NCBI GenBank assembly: GCA_030549335.1
Contig: CM060198.1
Span: forward strand, 52,512,995 to 52,576,994
Source of the DNA: Pontederia crassipes
Taxonomy: Eukaryota > Streptophyta > Magnoliopsida > Commelinales > Pontederiaceae
Length of the DNA: 64,000 nt
Direction: 5' to 3'
Made by a program: the position numbers and the translations under genes
Notes under the pieces: generated by a model
What the model saw: the letters and a program-made list of their open reading frames with translations, nothing else
Database searches by the model: none
Told to the model about the DNA's origin: nothing
In this document: positions 35,524 through 46,354 of the stretch, piece after piece
Numbering within the stretch: the stretch's first letter is position 1
How the letters are laid out: each line of letters begins with the position of its first letter

Positions 35524-35860
35524 TAGAGGTGTTCATCCGAAAATTAGACCCGACCTTATCCATCAACCCAATTTGATCTTATGATCCAAGTTTTTTATTT
35601 ATTTATAGTTTTAAATGATTTTTTAACTTAATTTAAGTGTTTTGTATTATTTAAAATTTAAAAGTACAAAATAAAAGTATTTTAAAGGTGGAAAATATCT
35701 AGATATTTTTTTAAAAAAATTGAATTAAAATAAAATATTAAATATATTTTATATTAAAAAAATAAAAAATGATGATTCGCATTCAATCTGACCCTAATCT
35801 TACCCTAAAAAAAATTAATCGGGATGTGTTGAATTTATTGGGTCCTCATGAATATTCTTA
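35524..35860. mobile_element. hAT-type MITE, 337 bp
   Basis: Perfect 8-bp target duplication TATGTAAC (35516-35523 and 35861-35868). The ends TAGAGGTGTTCAT and (inverted) TAAGAATATTCAT form short imperfect terminal repeats. Internal runs read as GACCCGAC-type blocks shared with 42690-43118 and 62861-63304. Confidence 0.85.
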
Positions 35861-35868
35861 TATGTAAC

Positions 35869-37142
35869 GCCTAACTTTCGAGCATCACAAGAAGTCAAAT
35901 CGTAAATCAAATTTAAAATAAAAATTCGAACATAAATTCAACATTAAAAATAAATTAAAACTTTATCAAAATCGTAAATATGTCCATGCATCATATTAGT
36001 AGTTTATATGAACATTGGTGGCACCCTCCCATGATTTCTGTCGCCGGTGAGATCACTAGCGAGGACCCCCCCCTCCGCTCCGACGACGTGGACGGGAGGC
36101 GTCGCCCCTCACCCTTTCGTCTTAGCATTTGATTATTATAAATATTATGATTCATATTAGTGATTCTATTAGACTTCTATATTTATTGACATATTTACTA
36201 CTAGTTCTTTAAGCCTTCTGCTTAATTGATGTTTTGATCAAAGAATTAGTCAAAGTTTGATCAAGGCAATACATAGTTGATAGCGATTCCCAAGTCCGTT
36301 TTTTCATGTGGCAAGGACGATTTGGAAACGTTATGTATCACTAAACAGGGTGTTGTGCTAAAAGTTAACTTTTGTCCGAATTTACTATGTGGTGATTTTA
36401 TGAACAGATATATGGGTTGGTCTTTTAAATCAGATGTCTAATCTAATTTCAGACAATCGATTGGTCAAACAAAGTGGACGTCTGAATTGTCGACATCGAG
36501 AAATGTGAAGATGACCATATTCACCATTCTGAATGCCTGAAATGAAACACTATAATTATTAAAATTGTGAACTAAGTAGTTGTCATCTAAGGGATGTTTG
36601 AAAGTCCTTACTCAGAAAATTGTTAAACCATTGGACCAAATAATCAGACCTCGATCGTTCAAAAGCATCTATTCATGGAATTATAAATCACAGTATACAT
36701 ATTGGACTGTCGAAATCCTATAGAAATGTTCAGAAGCTTTACCTAGAAGAATGAAATCCGAAGTCCAAGCGTCCAAAAATATCTATGGATGTCCAAACCC
36801 AATATGAAGTCATGCCGCTTTGTATTTTTATTATAACCAAATCTTTATTGCTCTTGGTTAATTGTTCACTTCATAATATGGATTAAATATGTGGTCAACT
36901 GATTTTATGATCTTTTTGACTTAATGAAAATTAAGTATGTGATAAAAGTTCCAAATCGCTAAAGGATAAAATTTATTATAAGTAAAAGATTAAAATTCAG
37001 AGTGTCTACGTTACTGATTGATGATAGTTCATTTTAGAAATCTTATTATGCATGGATAGGGAAAATCCGACGGAACCGAAAAGCTTATCCGACTCAAAAA
37101 AAATTAAAATTAAGGGGTCGAATATAATTTAGAGCAATTTTT
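35869..37142. other. Intergenic region, no gene seen
   Basis: Mixed AT-rich sequence. A short C-rich stretch (36065-36115) is the only local departure in composition. Repeated GTCCGAA/GTCCAA-type words around 36380-36800 suggest decayed repeat material. Confidence 0.45.
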
Positions 37143-37560
37143 AAATAGTGCAAAATCGATCCGCTTAAATTAGGGCCCCACCCGAAAAATCGTAATGGCC
37201 CGTGGAGCCCGCTTTTATTTTAATTTTTATTTATATAATTAATTTAGATGTAATCAATTATTTTATTATTGGTGCATAAATTTTTTTATAGCTTAATATA
37301 TTCTTATCACATTATGAAATTCTAATTTAATAGTTCTAACACTATATCCTATATTTAGTTATAAAATTAAATAAGGTAATATTAGTTTTAATTTATTATA
37401 TACTTTTTGAAATATTATTTATTAAAATAGGAGCTAAAAAATCATCCGAAAAAACTGACCCACTAGAGAGTAGTTTTTATTTTTCCTAAATGGTTTTATG
37501 ATGGTTTTTGTAATTTAAAAAATCAACTCAAAAAATAACGGATGATTTTTTTGAACTGAA
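37143..37560 (+). repeat. AT-rich dispersed repeat, copy 1
   Basis: Shares CAAAATCGATCC(G/A)CTTAAA, TAATTTAATAGTTCTAA and a tail of ATTATT(T/C)(T)ATTAAAATAG with 42232-42640 in the same orientation. It is probably an old transposon (ends near TAGGGAAAATCC at 37057 and CACCCTTA near 37592). Confidence 0.68.
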
Positions 37561-38084
37561 AAATCGACCCGACCCGAATCACTTTCACCCTTAATAAGCT
37601 TAGTTGTGTTAAACCAACAAGTCAATGTCCAATTGGAGGATTTCTTCTCATTGTGCAACAAAAAATTATATCACACAAGAATTATGCATCCGCTCATACA
37701 ATAAAAATGTTATTGAAAGACATTACACATGTTAAAGATTCAAAAAGTTCGTGGCAACTCCGCTCATAATTAATCGAAATTAAAACTTTGATCCAAAATA
37801 TTGAAATATGGTGGAGAACCAAGCACCTATGATGGCATCATCCGCGGCTTCTTTGTTGCACCGATGTTCTCATCTTCTTCCCTCTTCCGCAATCCCCCTA
37901 TGGCGACAAGGGGAGGATGGCTTCAGGGTTTCAAAAGGGGTAGTGGGGGAGCGGAAGGAGGGGCGACGGATGGAGGAGAGGGGTTGGCGGCCGAAAGTGG
38001 ATGATGCATGGGGGAGGGAGGAATGTGAGGCAGTGGTGGAGGGGCGGCAGAGATGAAGGCTATAGTAGAGGACATATATAGAGA
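37561..38084. other. Spacer with a moderately GC-rich part
   Basis: An open stretch at 37801-38056 is GC- and purine-rich but matches nothing I know, and it abuts the inverted-repeat element that follows. Confidence 0.4.
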
Positions 38085-38925
38085 GAGAGATATGCGCCTA
38101 CAGAGCACCCAAATTATGGAGAGATCCATAGCATATTCTAGCCATCGATCCATGCATGGACGATAGATATGTTTATGAGTGTCAAAAAAAATTGCGACCG
38201 TTCTCCATAGATCAATGGTGGAGATGAAGAAAGCCCTTCTCGCGTTCACCCTAAAATCCCTGGGTCGCCATTTGTGCCATTCGCCATAGGGTGCCTACCA
38301 TCACCGTTTCCTCTCCCTTGCCTTCTCGTCGAGCACGTCACGGCTTCAAATGAATGACTGCTCTTGACTTGTCTGGTGAAGGCACCATTCAAATTTGTCC
38401 AGAGGATCTAAATAAGAAGATGGTGCTCTGCTAGAAGGGGAAGGAGAGGAAGCAGCATATTCGTGCAGCTTTGTCCAACAACGGAAGGATCTGACGAGGA
38501 AAAGGGCACTCAGCGAGGCAAGTATGGAGAGGAAGTGGTGCGCTCGACGAGAAGGGGAAAGAGAGGAAGTGGCAACACAGGGAGGGCGAATGACGAAAAT
38601 GGGGAATGACATGAAGGGGACCCGGCGATGGCAAATGGAGAAGAGCATGTCCGATGGTGGGAGGATCTTAAGAAGGAACGCGAGGCGGGAGGATCTAAAG
38701 CAGCATGACTCGAAATTGACGAGAAGGGGAGGGAAAGGAAAGGGGCGACGAGAGGCAGGATGAATACGAGGAGGGGAGGGAAAGAGAGATCTCCATTGTT
38801 GATTGGTGAAGAACGACCATGATCATATTTTAACATTGATAAATAGATTTGCCGTCCAGGCGCATCAATGGCAGGAATATGCTCTGGATCCCTCCAGAGT
38901 TTATGCTCTAGGGGCACATATTTCT
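38085..38925. mobile_element. Mutator-like inverted-repeat element with GC-rich interior
   Basis: Arms of about 150 bp are inverted copies. The left arm (from 38085) has GGAGAGATCCATAGCATATT, GGACGATAGAT and GACCGTTCT. The right arm (to 38925) has AATATGCTCTGGATCCCTCC, its counterpart of GGACGG and AGAACGACCATG. The interior (38240-38770) holds purine-rich repeats of a GACGAGAAGGGGAA-type word and no recognisable protein. The target duplication was not resolved. Confidence 0.62.
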
Positions 38926-39123
38926 CATACATACATACATACACACATATATATATATGATTAATGTACATTTAGAACTTCTCTTAGGGAGTGTTTCTAT
39001 AGATGTAATATTTGTTTATTACCAGGTAATATCGTATTAAATTATCTATGTCCACAATATTACCTTGTTCACTTGTGATAGGTAACGAATAATTTGCATT
39101 GCTCAGAAAATTCACATTGACTA

Positions 39124-39831
39124 AGGTAAATTACACCCAATGCCCTCTAACATTGACATTTGCTCAGCGATGCCCTCCAACTTCACTTTGTAACACGAAT
39201 GTCCTCCATCTTTTAGCTTGTTTCACCCGATGCCCTCCTTACCTATAATCATCAATTTTCTGGTCATAGCGCTGACGTGGCATCTCTGTCTCTCCACGTT
39301 CACATTATTGACGCTACTAAAAAATAAAAATAAAAAAATGTCACGTGGGCGCAGCCCCGACCTCCGGCGAGCGCAAGGCAAGCTCGCGCAGGTGGGGGGG
39401 CGCCCCCCTCCCGAGGTCGCAGGGAGGGGGGGCGACCCCCCCACCTTCCGCTGTGCTCGCCGGCGTGGCGCAGCGGGGTGGGGGACGACCCCCCACCCGA
39501 ACGCAGCGGAAGGTGGGGGGGTCGACCCCCCCCCCCCCCCCTCCCCCTCCCCCTCCCACTGCGCGTGCCAACAAGCGCAGCTCGCCTTGCGCTCGTCGGA
39601 GGTCGGGGCTGCGCCGTGGCATTTTTTTATTTTTATTTTTTAGTAGCGCCAGTAATGTGAACGTAGAGAGACAGAGACGTCACGTCAGCGCTGTGATTGG
39701 GAAACCGGCGATTATAGGTAAGGAGGGCATCGGGTGAAACAAGTTAAAAGATGGAGGGCATTCGTGTTTTAAAGTTGGAGGGCATCGCTGAGCAAACGTT
39801 AAAGTTGGAGGGCATTGTGTGTAATTTACCC
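39124..39831. mobile_element. Mutator-like foldback element, 708 bp
   Basis: Perfect 9-bp target duplication CATTGACTA (39115-39123 and 39832-39840), the length typical of Mutator. The ends are (A/G)GGTAAATTACAC and its inverse. The arms stay complementary for well over 200 bp (CAATGCCCTC, GCATCGGGTGAAAC, AGTAGCGCC, GGTCGGGGCTGCGCC and others). The centre is a C/G-run-rich palindromic zone (GGTGGGGGGGTCGACCCCCC around 39511-39530). Confidence 0.92.
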
Positions 39832-39840
39832 CATTGACTA

Positions 39841-42231
39841 TGAAGTGACAATGCAGATCGCTTATGGGAGGGGAGGCAATTCACATTACCACTTGAGTTG
39901 CAATATTTTCAATTTCACTTTCTGCATTTGTCATTTACAGTTTTATTTTAATAAATTATAATAATAAATAAATAAATTATAAAATTAATCAAACAAATAT
40001 TAGTTAATTATTATGAATTTATTATTATCATATTTTTAAAAATATACATTAATTATTTGATAAATTTAATTTATGGGTGAGAATATATACTTGTGATTTA
40101 AGTTTACGAAGTTAAAAATAATTTATATATCTAAACATAATTCTTTTGATTAGGGGTATATTGATAAAAGTGAATATTAGCTCATAAATCTCTATTTTCT
40201 TGTAAATAATTAATATGGATTGCCAAATAGATTATTTATACATTCTAAACAAGGTAATATACATTGCTGATAATTTAACAAGTGACAATCTTTTTAAGAA
40301 ATAATCTACATTGCTAGGTAATGTTGGCAATGCAGTCAACACACCCTTAAAGGATGTTGAAGCACATCTGCGTCGTTGATTCATTTATCAACGATTTAGA
40401 TAAATAATAAAACTAAATGATGTTAAATAATGAGATTTAATTATTCATAATCTGAATCGTTGATCCACTGATAAACGGTCCAGATCCGCTCAGCATCCCT
40501 CGAGGTGAATTAATCTCATTTATGACTTTAAGTTAGCATTTTGTTATTCTTTATGAGTATCTAATCTTTAAGATAAAAATAATAAAATTTATATTAAATT
40601 ACCAATTGAATAATTTATTATTTTGTTATGCATGTTTGTATCATTTTATATAGATGAACTAATTCAATTAACAAATCCTTTTTTATTGCCAAGATTTATG
40701 GAAAATGGTGTCGGTAGTCCACTCAAACCTGCTTTACTTATCTCTTAAGTCTTAATCGAACCCCTATACTTCTATTCGGTAGTCCAATCGGTCGACCACT
40801 ATTTTGCTATTAAATTATAATCCTTAATTTGATCAAACTGCTATTCATTATTAAACTATCAAATTGTCAAAGATAGGGTTAATCGAGATCTTTATCCAAT
40901 TATAATATCTTTTGAGGAACAAGGATGAGTGCAGTGACGCATGCTATCTATCACTCGGAGACAAAAAATTTTCCACTAAGGAAACATATGTATTCTTTTA
41001 TTTTTAGTCTTTAATTTTTTTGCACTAAATCGAAAAAAAAAATAATACCTTTTAACATTTTCTAAATTCAACACAATGTATTCGACAAATTTTAGAGAAA
41101 AATTTCCTCATAATATGAAGCAGCTCGCAAATCGATATTATTGATAAATATTCATATTTTGACATGTGCGTTCGCAGTACAGTACATGTCAACAAGTTGA
41201 GCCACTCTCATGTCCTAATATCATAAAGTACAAAATCAATTTTGACATGATCATTGTGTTTGATCCTTAAGATTATTTTCTGAAATTACAGCATAATAAT
41301 AACACAATTTGGATCCTATGCTGCATATGATGGTCCCTGTCAGAATTCTACTGATTAGTCCACTACTCCACAATTGGGAGTAATAATTTTTACGGTGGTG
41401 CTTACTACAAAACAAAAAGTCCCTACTCTACTCTAACCGACGATTGACGCTGCGGTAAACGCAGTGGCGGAGCCGCCAGAAGTTAATGCCAGTGGATTCA
41501 CCGATTATATATAAGTATCATATAATCTCAACAAATTCATTTATATGATATTAAGTAAATAGTTGAATAAATTTTTTATTAGCTAAAAATTCTCCAATAA
41601 CAACCAAATATATAACTTTATATAATTTCTTTTTATTATCAGATAATTTATTTACAAATTCTGTATTGCTTTTTTATATTAGTTATCACTCTTTGTACTC
41701 ATAAGTTTAAGATTTCATAATAACATAGATAGGAACATACAAAAATTTATAAAATCACATAATTAAATAAGATACTAAATACAATAATTGATTCATTTAA
41801 AAATTAATATTTTTAAATAAGAGAATAACTGAATCTTAATGATTTAAGATGAATAGTAAATTATAATTTAAATAAAAAACTCAATGGGCTTTCATTGTTA
41901 AAATTTATATAAATATTAAAATAAAAAACTTAAGAGAAGATATATATCTTTATAAATTTGGATAACTAATGAATATAAATAAATTTGAATTTTTGGTATT
42001 TAACATTTGCTTGCGATAATAAAAGAAAGGTATTGCTTAAAATAATAGAAGAAAAAAAATTCAAAGAGAGGTTTCCATCTGTAGTTGCTGTTGGAGAGTC
42101 ATAACACCAATATACCACTCTAACCATTAAGGCAAAACGTAATACCTGAAGTAAAATAAGACCCACTTCAAAATCTCAAATCGGAGATGTAAAAAAAATT
42201 AGAAGACGGATTACGATAATATTTTAATAGA
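39841..42231. other. AT-rich intergenic region, no gene seen
   Basis: A CAGTGGCGGAGCCGCC motif at 41463 resembles a transposon end, but no partner was located. The GATCCACTGATAAACG and TTTATCAACGATTTAG words near 40390 and 40460 form a loose inverted pair. Nothing coding is seen. Confidence 0.45.
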
Positions 42232-42640
42232 ACAAAATCGATCCACTTAAAATAAGACCCTATCTAAAAAAAAATCATAAAGTCCATAGAGATCACTTCT
42301 ATTAATTATTTTTATTTATACACTTAATTTCTAAATAATTATTCTTTTATTATTGAGACAATAGTATTTTATATAGTTTAATATGCTTGTGTCACATTAT
42401 GAATATCTAATTTAATAGTTCTAATATTATATTTTATATTTAGTTATAAATTTAAATATGTTAATACAAAATTTAATTTATTATATATTTTAAAAAATAT
42501 TATTCTATTAAAATAGATGTCCAAAAAATTTGATCCTTTGGAGGATGATTTTTTTTTCTAAATGATATTAAGATGATTTTTGTAATTTAAAAAATCGATA
42601 CAAAAACTATCGTATGATTTTTTGGACCAACAAATAATTT
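42232..42640 (+). repeat. AT-rich dispersed repeat, copy 2
   Basis: Diverged copy of 37143-37560 in the same orientation. It lies immediately left of the hAT-type element at 42690. Confidence 0.68.
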
Positions 42641-42689
42641 AATTTTTTATCATAATAATTTTAAAAAAGTGAGGCCCACTGCTCGCTCC

Positions 42690-43118
42690 TAGGGTGTTTA
42701 GCGGGTTGGATTGACTCGTGAACCCAATGACCCAACTTGATCCAAATCAGTCGGGTCAGGTACGGGTCGAAATTTTTCGACCCGAGTCGGCCCGACCAAA
42801 TTCGAAGATTCGATTTTTTATTTTTTTGGTTTTCAGTTTATATTATGTATAAAAAGCAAAATAAAATATTAAAATAAAATATTTTAAATGTGTAAAATAA
42901 TGTTTAAATGTTGAATAAGTTATTTTATGCATTTTAAATAAATATTATATAGTATTTTTATTAAATAAAAAAATTAAGAAAAAAATTTAAAAAATAGAAA
43001 AAAAATGATAGTTAGGTAATCGGACCACCCGACTCGATCAAAGGCTGACTCGATCCGATCCGATCCGATTCAATCAAAATCCGATGAGTTGAGTGTCAAA
43101 TCCGACCCATGCTCACTC
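42690..43118. mobile_element. hAT-type MITE, about 429 bp
   Basis: Starts TAGGGTGTTTAGCGGG and ends GACCCATGCTCACTC. The flanking 8-mers CTCGCTCC and CTCTCTCC differ at one base, so an old 8-bp target duplication is likely. GGGTC(G/A)GGT and GACCCGA blocks are shared with 35524-35860 and 62861-63304. Confidence 0.65.
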
Positions 43119-43126
43119 CTCTCTCC

Positions 43127-44563
43127 TCGGGTATGGGCTTTTATTTTTACAATTTTAAAATTTAAATTATTTCGTGGCACGTTGGAGAGAGTAAGTAACG
43201 CGGATGGGTACGAAAATTTAAAAGAAAAATGGACGTACAAAATGAGATATTGAGAGTGATTCTGACAATCCCGAGTGCAATTTTATCTGTTCTTTTTTTC
43301 ACTCAGGCAAAGGAAAGAAAGAAGAAACAAAATGGAACCGAGAATTTTGGAAGCCAGATGCAGAGTTCCTTCCTTCTTGTGGTGCAACTCTGAAATCAGT
43401 CAGTTTGGAATGAGTCCTTGAAATCTTTCTCCTTCTGCAGAGTGGGCAAGAAGAATCTGCAAAAGAAGATATCAAAATCAGAGTTTTTTTTTTCTTTTTT
43501 TGTTTACTGAAGTATAAAGGAGAATACTTCCACCAGCAGAGACACTGCTGCTGCCAGTCTATAAGAACAATATCCATGCCATGTGTACCTTTCTGTTCCT
43601 CAAAATGGCATGCATGTGTTGCTCCAACAGGGGAAGGAAAAAAAAAAAGAGGAGCTCTGCAACGTGCAAAAGGGATTGAGCTATAAAGAAAGGAATCAAT
43701 GGCACCATCTCAAACATTACAGGCCAAGTAAAGGTAACAGCATGCATTCCATCAATGGAGTTCCCACAAACTGACATGGTCCTGTGTTGGCTGGATTCTT
43801 GATCGCTATAAGGCGCCGTTTAGATATATGCTTAATAGGTTGGCAGGAATATGTTTATATATTCTAGCGATTAAAACTTTATTCCAAAAGATAATATTGA
43901 TTACGTCGTGTGCTATTTCATCATGACGCTTAGACGACGAGGCAATAAAAATGTACAAAATGACATCCGACACCCCTCTCACCTATCTAAGTTGGAAGTA
44001 GCTTTCTCTCACATAAACAGTTTTCATGCCATAGTAGAATATAACATATTTTACCATTTTTGACAAATATGATAACTCGAAAAATAGCAAGCTGACAGGA
44101 TTAAATACGTCTTGAATTACGTGAGGAGCTTGTCAAGGATTATTCATATTTTGTATGTTGTCACTTATTCACTTTGTCTATTCGGAATTCAAATGATGCC
44201 TAACATAATCATATGAATAATTTTATGAGGATGGTTTCTGTTTTTTTTTCTTCTTAAATTATTGTCTTGTGAATTCTATCAAATGATTATTTATGGAATC
44301 TAAGAGGAAGAAACTCACAAATAAACTAGTGAAAAGTAATAAAAGATTTTAGTCTTAAGAAAATTATAATGTTATTTAATAATTTGTTATCGTTCAGATT
44401 TTTTTATTTATATTATTTAAGGAAATTGATTGTTCTCGTTAATGCAGCGTTTGAATAGCATAACGTGGCATCCATGCATGCAACATGTGTAAGCCAAAGC
44501 ATGATCGCATGACTTTTCCACTCCATATAACACATTTGGTGAAAGTTTATACATGCTTTACAT

Positions 44564-44565
<2 letters not shown>
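43127..44565. other. Intergenic region, no gene seen
   Basis: No supported exon. The less AT-rich part 43300-43620 has a few short open frames but no recognisable protein. Confidence 0.4.

Positions 44566-44641
<76 letters not shown>
44566..44641. repeat. (TA)n microsatellite, about 38 units
   Basis: Uninterrupted TA dinucleotides for about 76 bp. Self-complementary and likely length-variable. Confidence 0.95.
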
Positions 44642-44644
<3 letters not shown>

Positions 44645-46354
44645 AAAAACAAATGACACTTTATAGCCCAATAGTTAGATAATCTTAATTATTCATTCAA
44701 AATAGGGAATAATATACTTTTATTCTTAACATAATCTACTTGTCAATCCCTTTTCATCTTTTTAAGACTATGATAAAAAAAATAATCTTTATAGAACTAA
44801 TTATTAAGAATTATTCCCGCGGAAGAATAAAATATGCAACCATTCTTTGCAAAGAACAAAAAAAAAGACCCCTCGAGACTATAAAAATAACGAAACTTGA
44901 ATTTCCAAAATCAACGTGAGAAATGGATTTGCGGTCGAATCCAATTTATTTAATTCGATCAGTTTTTTATTTTAATTTTATTTGGCCGCCAAATTAATTA
45001 AATATTAATCGTTAATTTTTATAACTAGAAAATAAAAATAGGCCGCGAGAAGAAATAACAGGAAATTTAATGCACTTTGTCTTTGTCTTCACTCGTAAAT
45101 GAAACAAAATTTACAATTCTTTATTTACTGAGTTTATAAAGTTGGAAATTTTCTTTTTGTTAATATAATTTTTTCACTAAAAAAACGCATTAAAGAAATT
45201 TTTAATGAAAATTGGGTACACGTGCGTACTAGTTGCAATTGCAGTTGCATCATGCACGTTTGTTTTACTGTAAATCATCTATACCATGTGAATATATTTT
45301 TTTTGCACGGTAATATATAGAGTTTAATATACAGTCAAAACTTTTATAATTAAATGTAATTAACATCTTTGAACTCATTGGATGATAACTATATGACTAA
45401 AATTAAACTCAATAAATTAATTTTAAAATTAATAAAGATTAAATCTAAATATATTGAAATTCACATTAATTATATAAAAAAATTGTATTGCATATATGAT
45501 GGAAGTATAAGATGACAAGTATTTTCATACTCAAGAAAATTTTAGAAGATAGTAGTATCGTTATCTTTACAAGGTTAATGAGTATATCGAGCACCCCATT
45601 TTATACTTCGGTAAAGAACGCTTATTTCTTATCATTTAATTAATTTAATAATTATAATTTATCATCAAATTGATTACATACTTTTTGGATAAGATAATAT
45701 ATATTTGAATAATTTGATAATAAAAATATATCATCTAAAATTAAATAAATTATAATCATTAAATTAATCATATTTATTAATATAACTTGATCACGATAAT
45801 CGGACAATTTGATGATTTTGATTTCAATCATCTTTATTATTTAACATATATTTTAAATTAATATATAATTATTTTATTAATTTAATAAATAAAATTAGTA
45901 CTCTACACCCACATCTAATAGTCTACATATACATTTTCCCTCTATCTTTATACACTAATAACCTTAATATTTATCACTCGAAGAATTAAAGATGGAAAAG
46001 TATTTAGTCTATTTTAATTTTTTTTCCGGTGTAAATAGCTTTTGAAATTTCAAATTTGATCTGTCCTTAAAATTCTCAATTTATGAGCACCTTTTGCTTC
46101 GGAAAAATATGATATTCCCATTTACTCGAAGCCCCCACCACTTCCCCATGCCACTTTTCACTGTCCTTCCGAAGCAACGCAAACCCCCACCTTCTCTTCT
46201 CCTCTGTTTTCTCTCTTTACGGCAACAATTAATCCCACATGATTTCTCGTCCGATCCCATCGAGAGACCAAATACATTGATCGTCCTCGCATTTTTGTTT
46301 TGCTGAGGGCTTCCTCCTCGTGTTCGCCCGTGGTGGTGATCGCCGGAGCCGGCG
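44642..46354. other. Upstream region of the first galactosyltransferase gene
   Basis: AT-rich to about 46080, then a pyrimidine-rich stretch that probably holds the promoter and 5' UTR. No TATA box stands out. Confidence 0.45.

Noticed and set aside
37057..37592. hAT-type element with ends TAGGGAAAATCC and CACCCTTA
   Set aside because: The 8-mers next to these ends do not match, so only the shared repeat body is reported.
39218..39737. Several proline/glycine-rich open frames on both strands
   Set aside because: They lie in the arms and GC-rich core of the Mutator-type foldback element. The frames are by-products of the palindrome and C/G runs, with no known domain.
44413..44682. Open frames encoding long Tyr-Ile runs on both strands
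   Set aside because: Pure translation of the (TA)n microsatellite.
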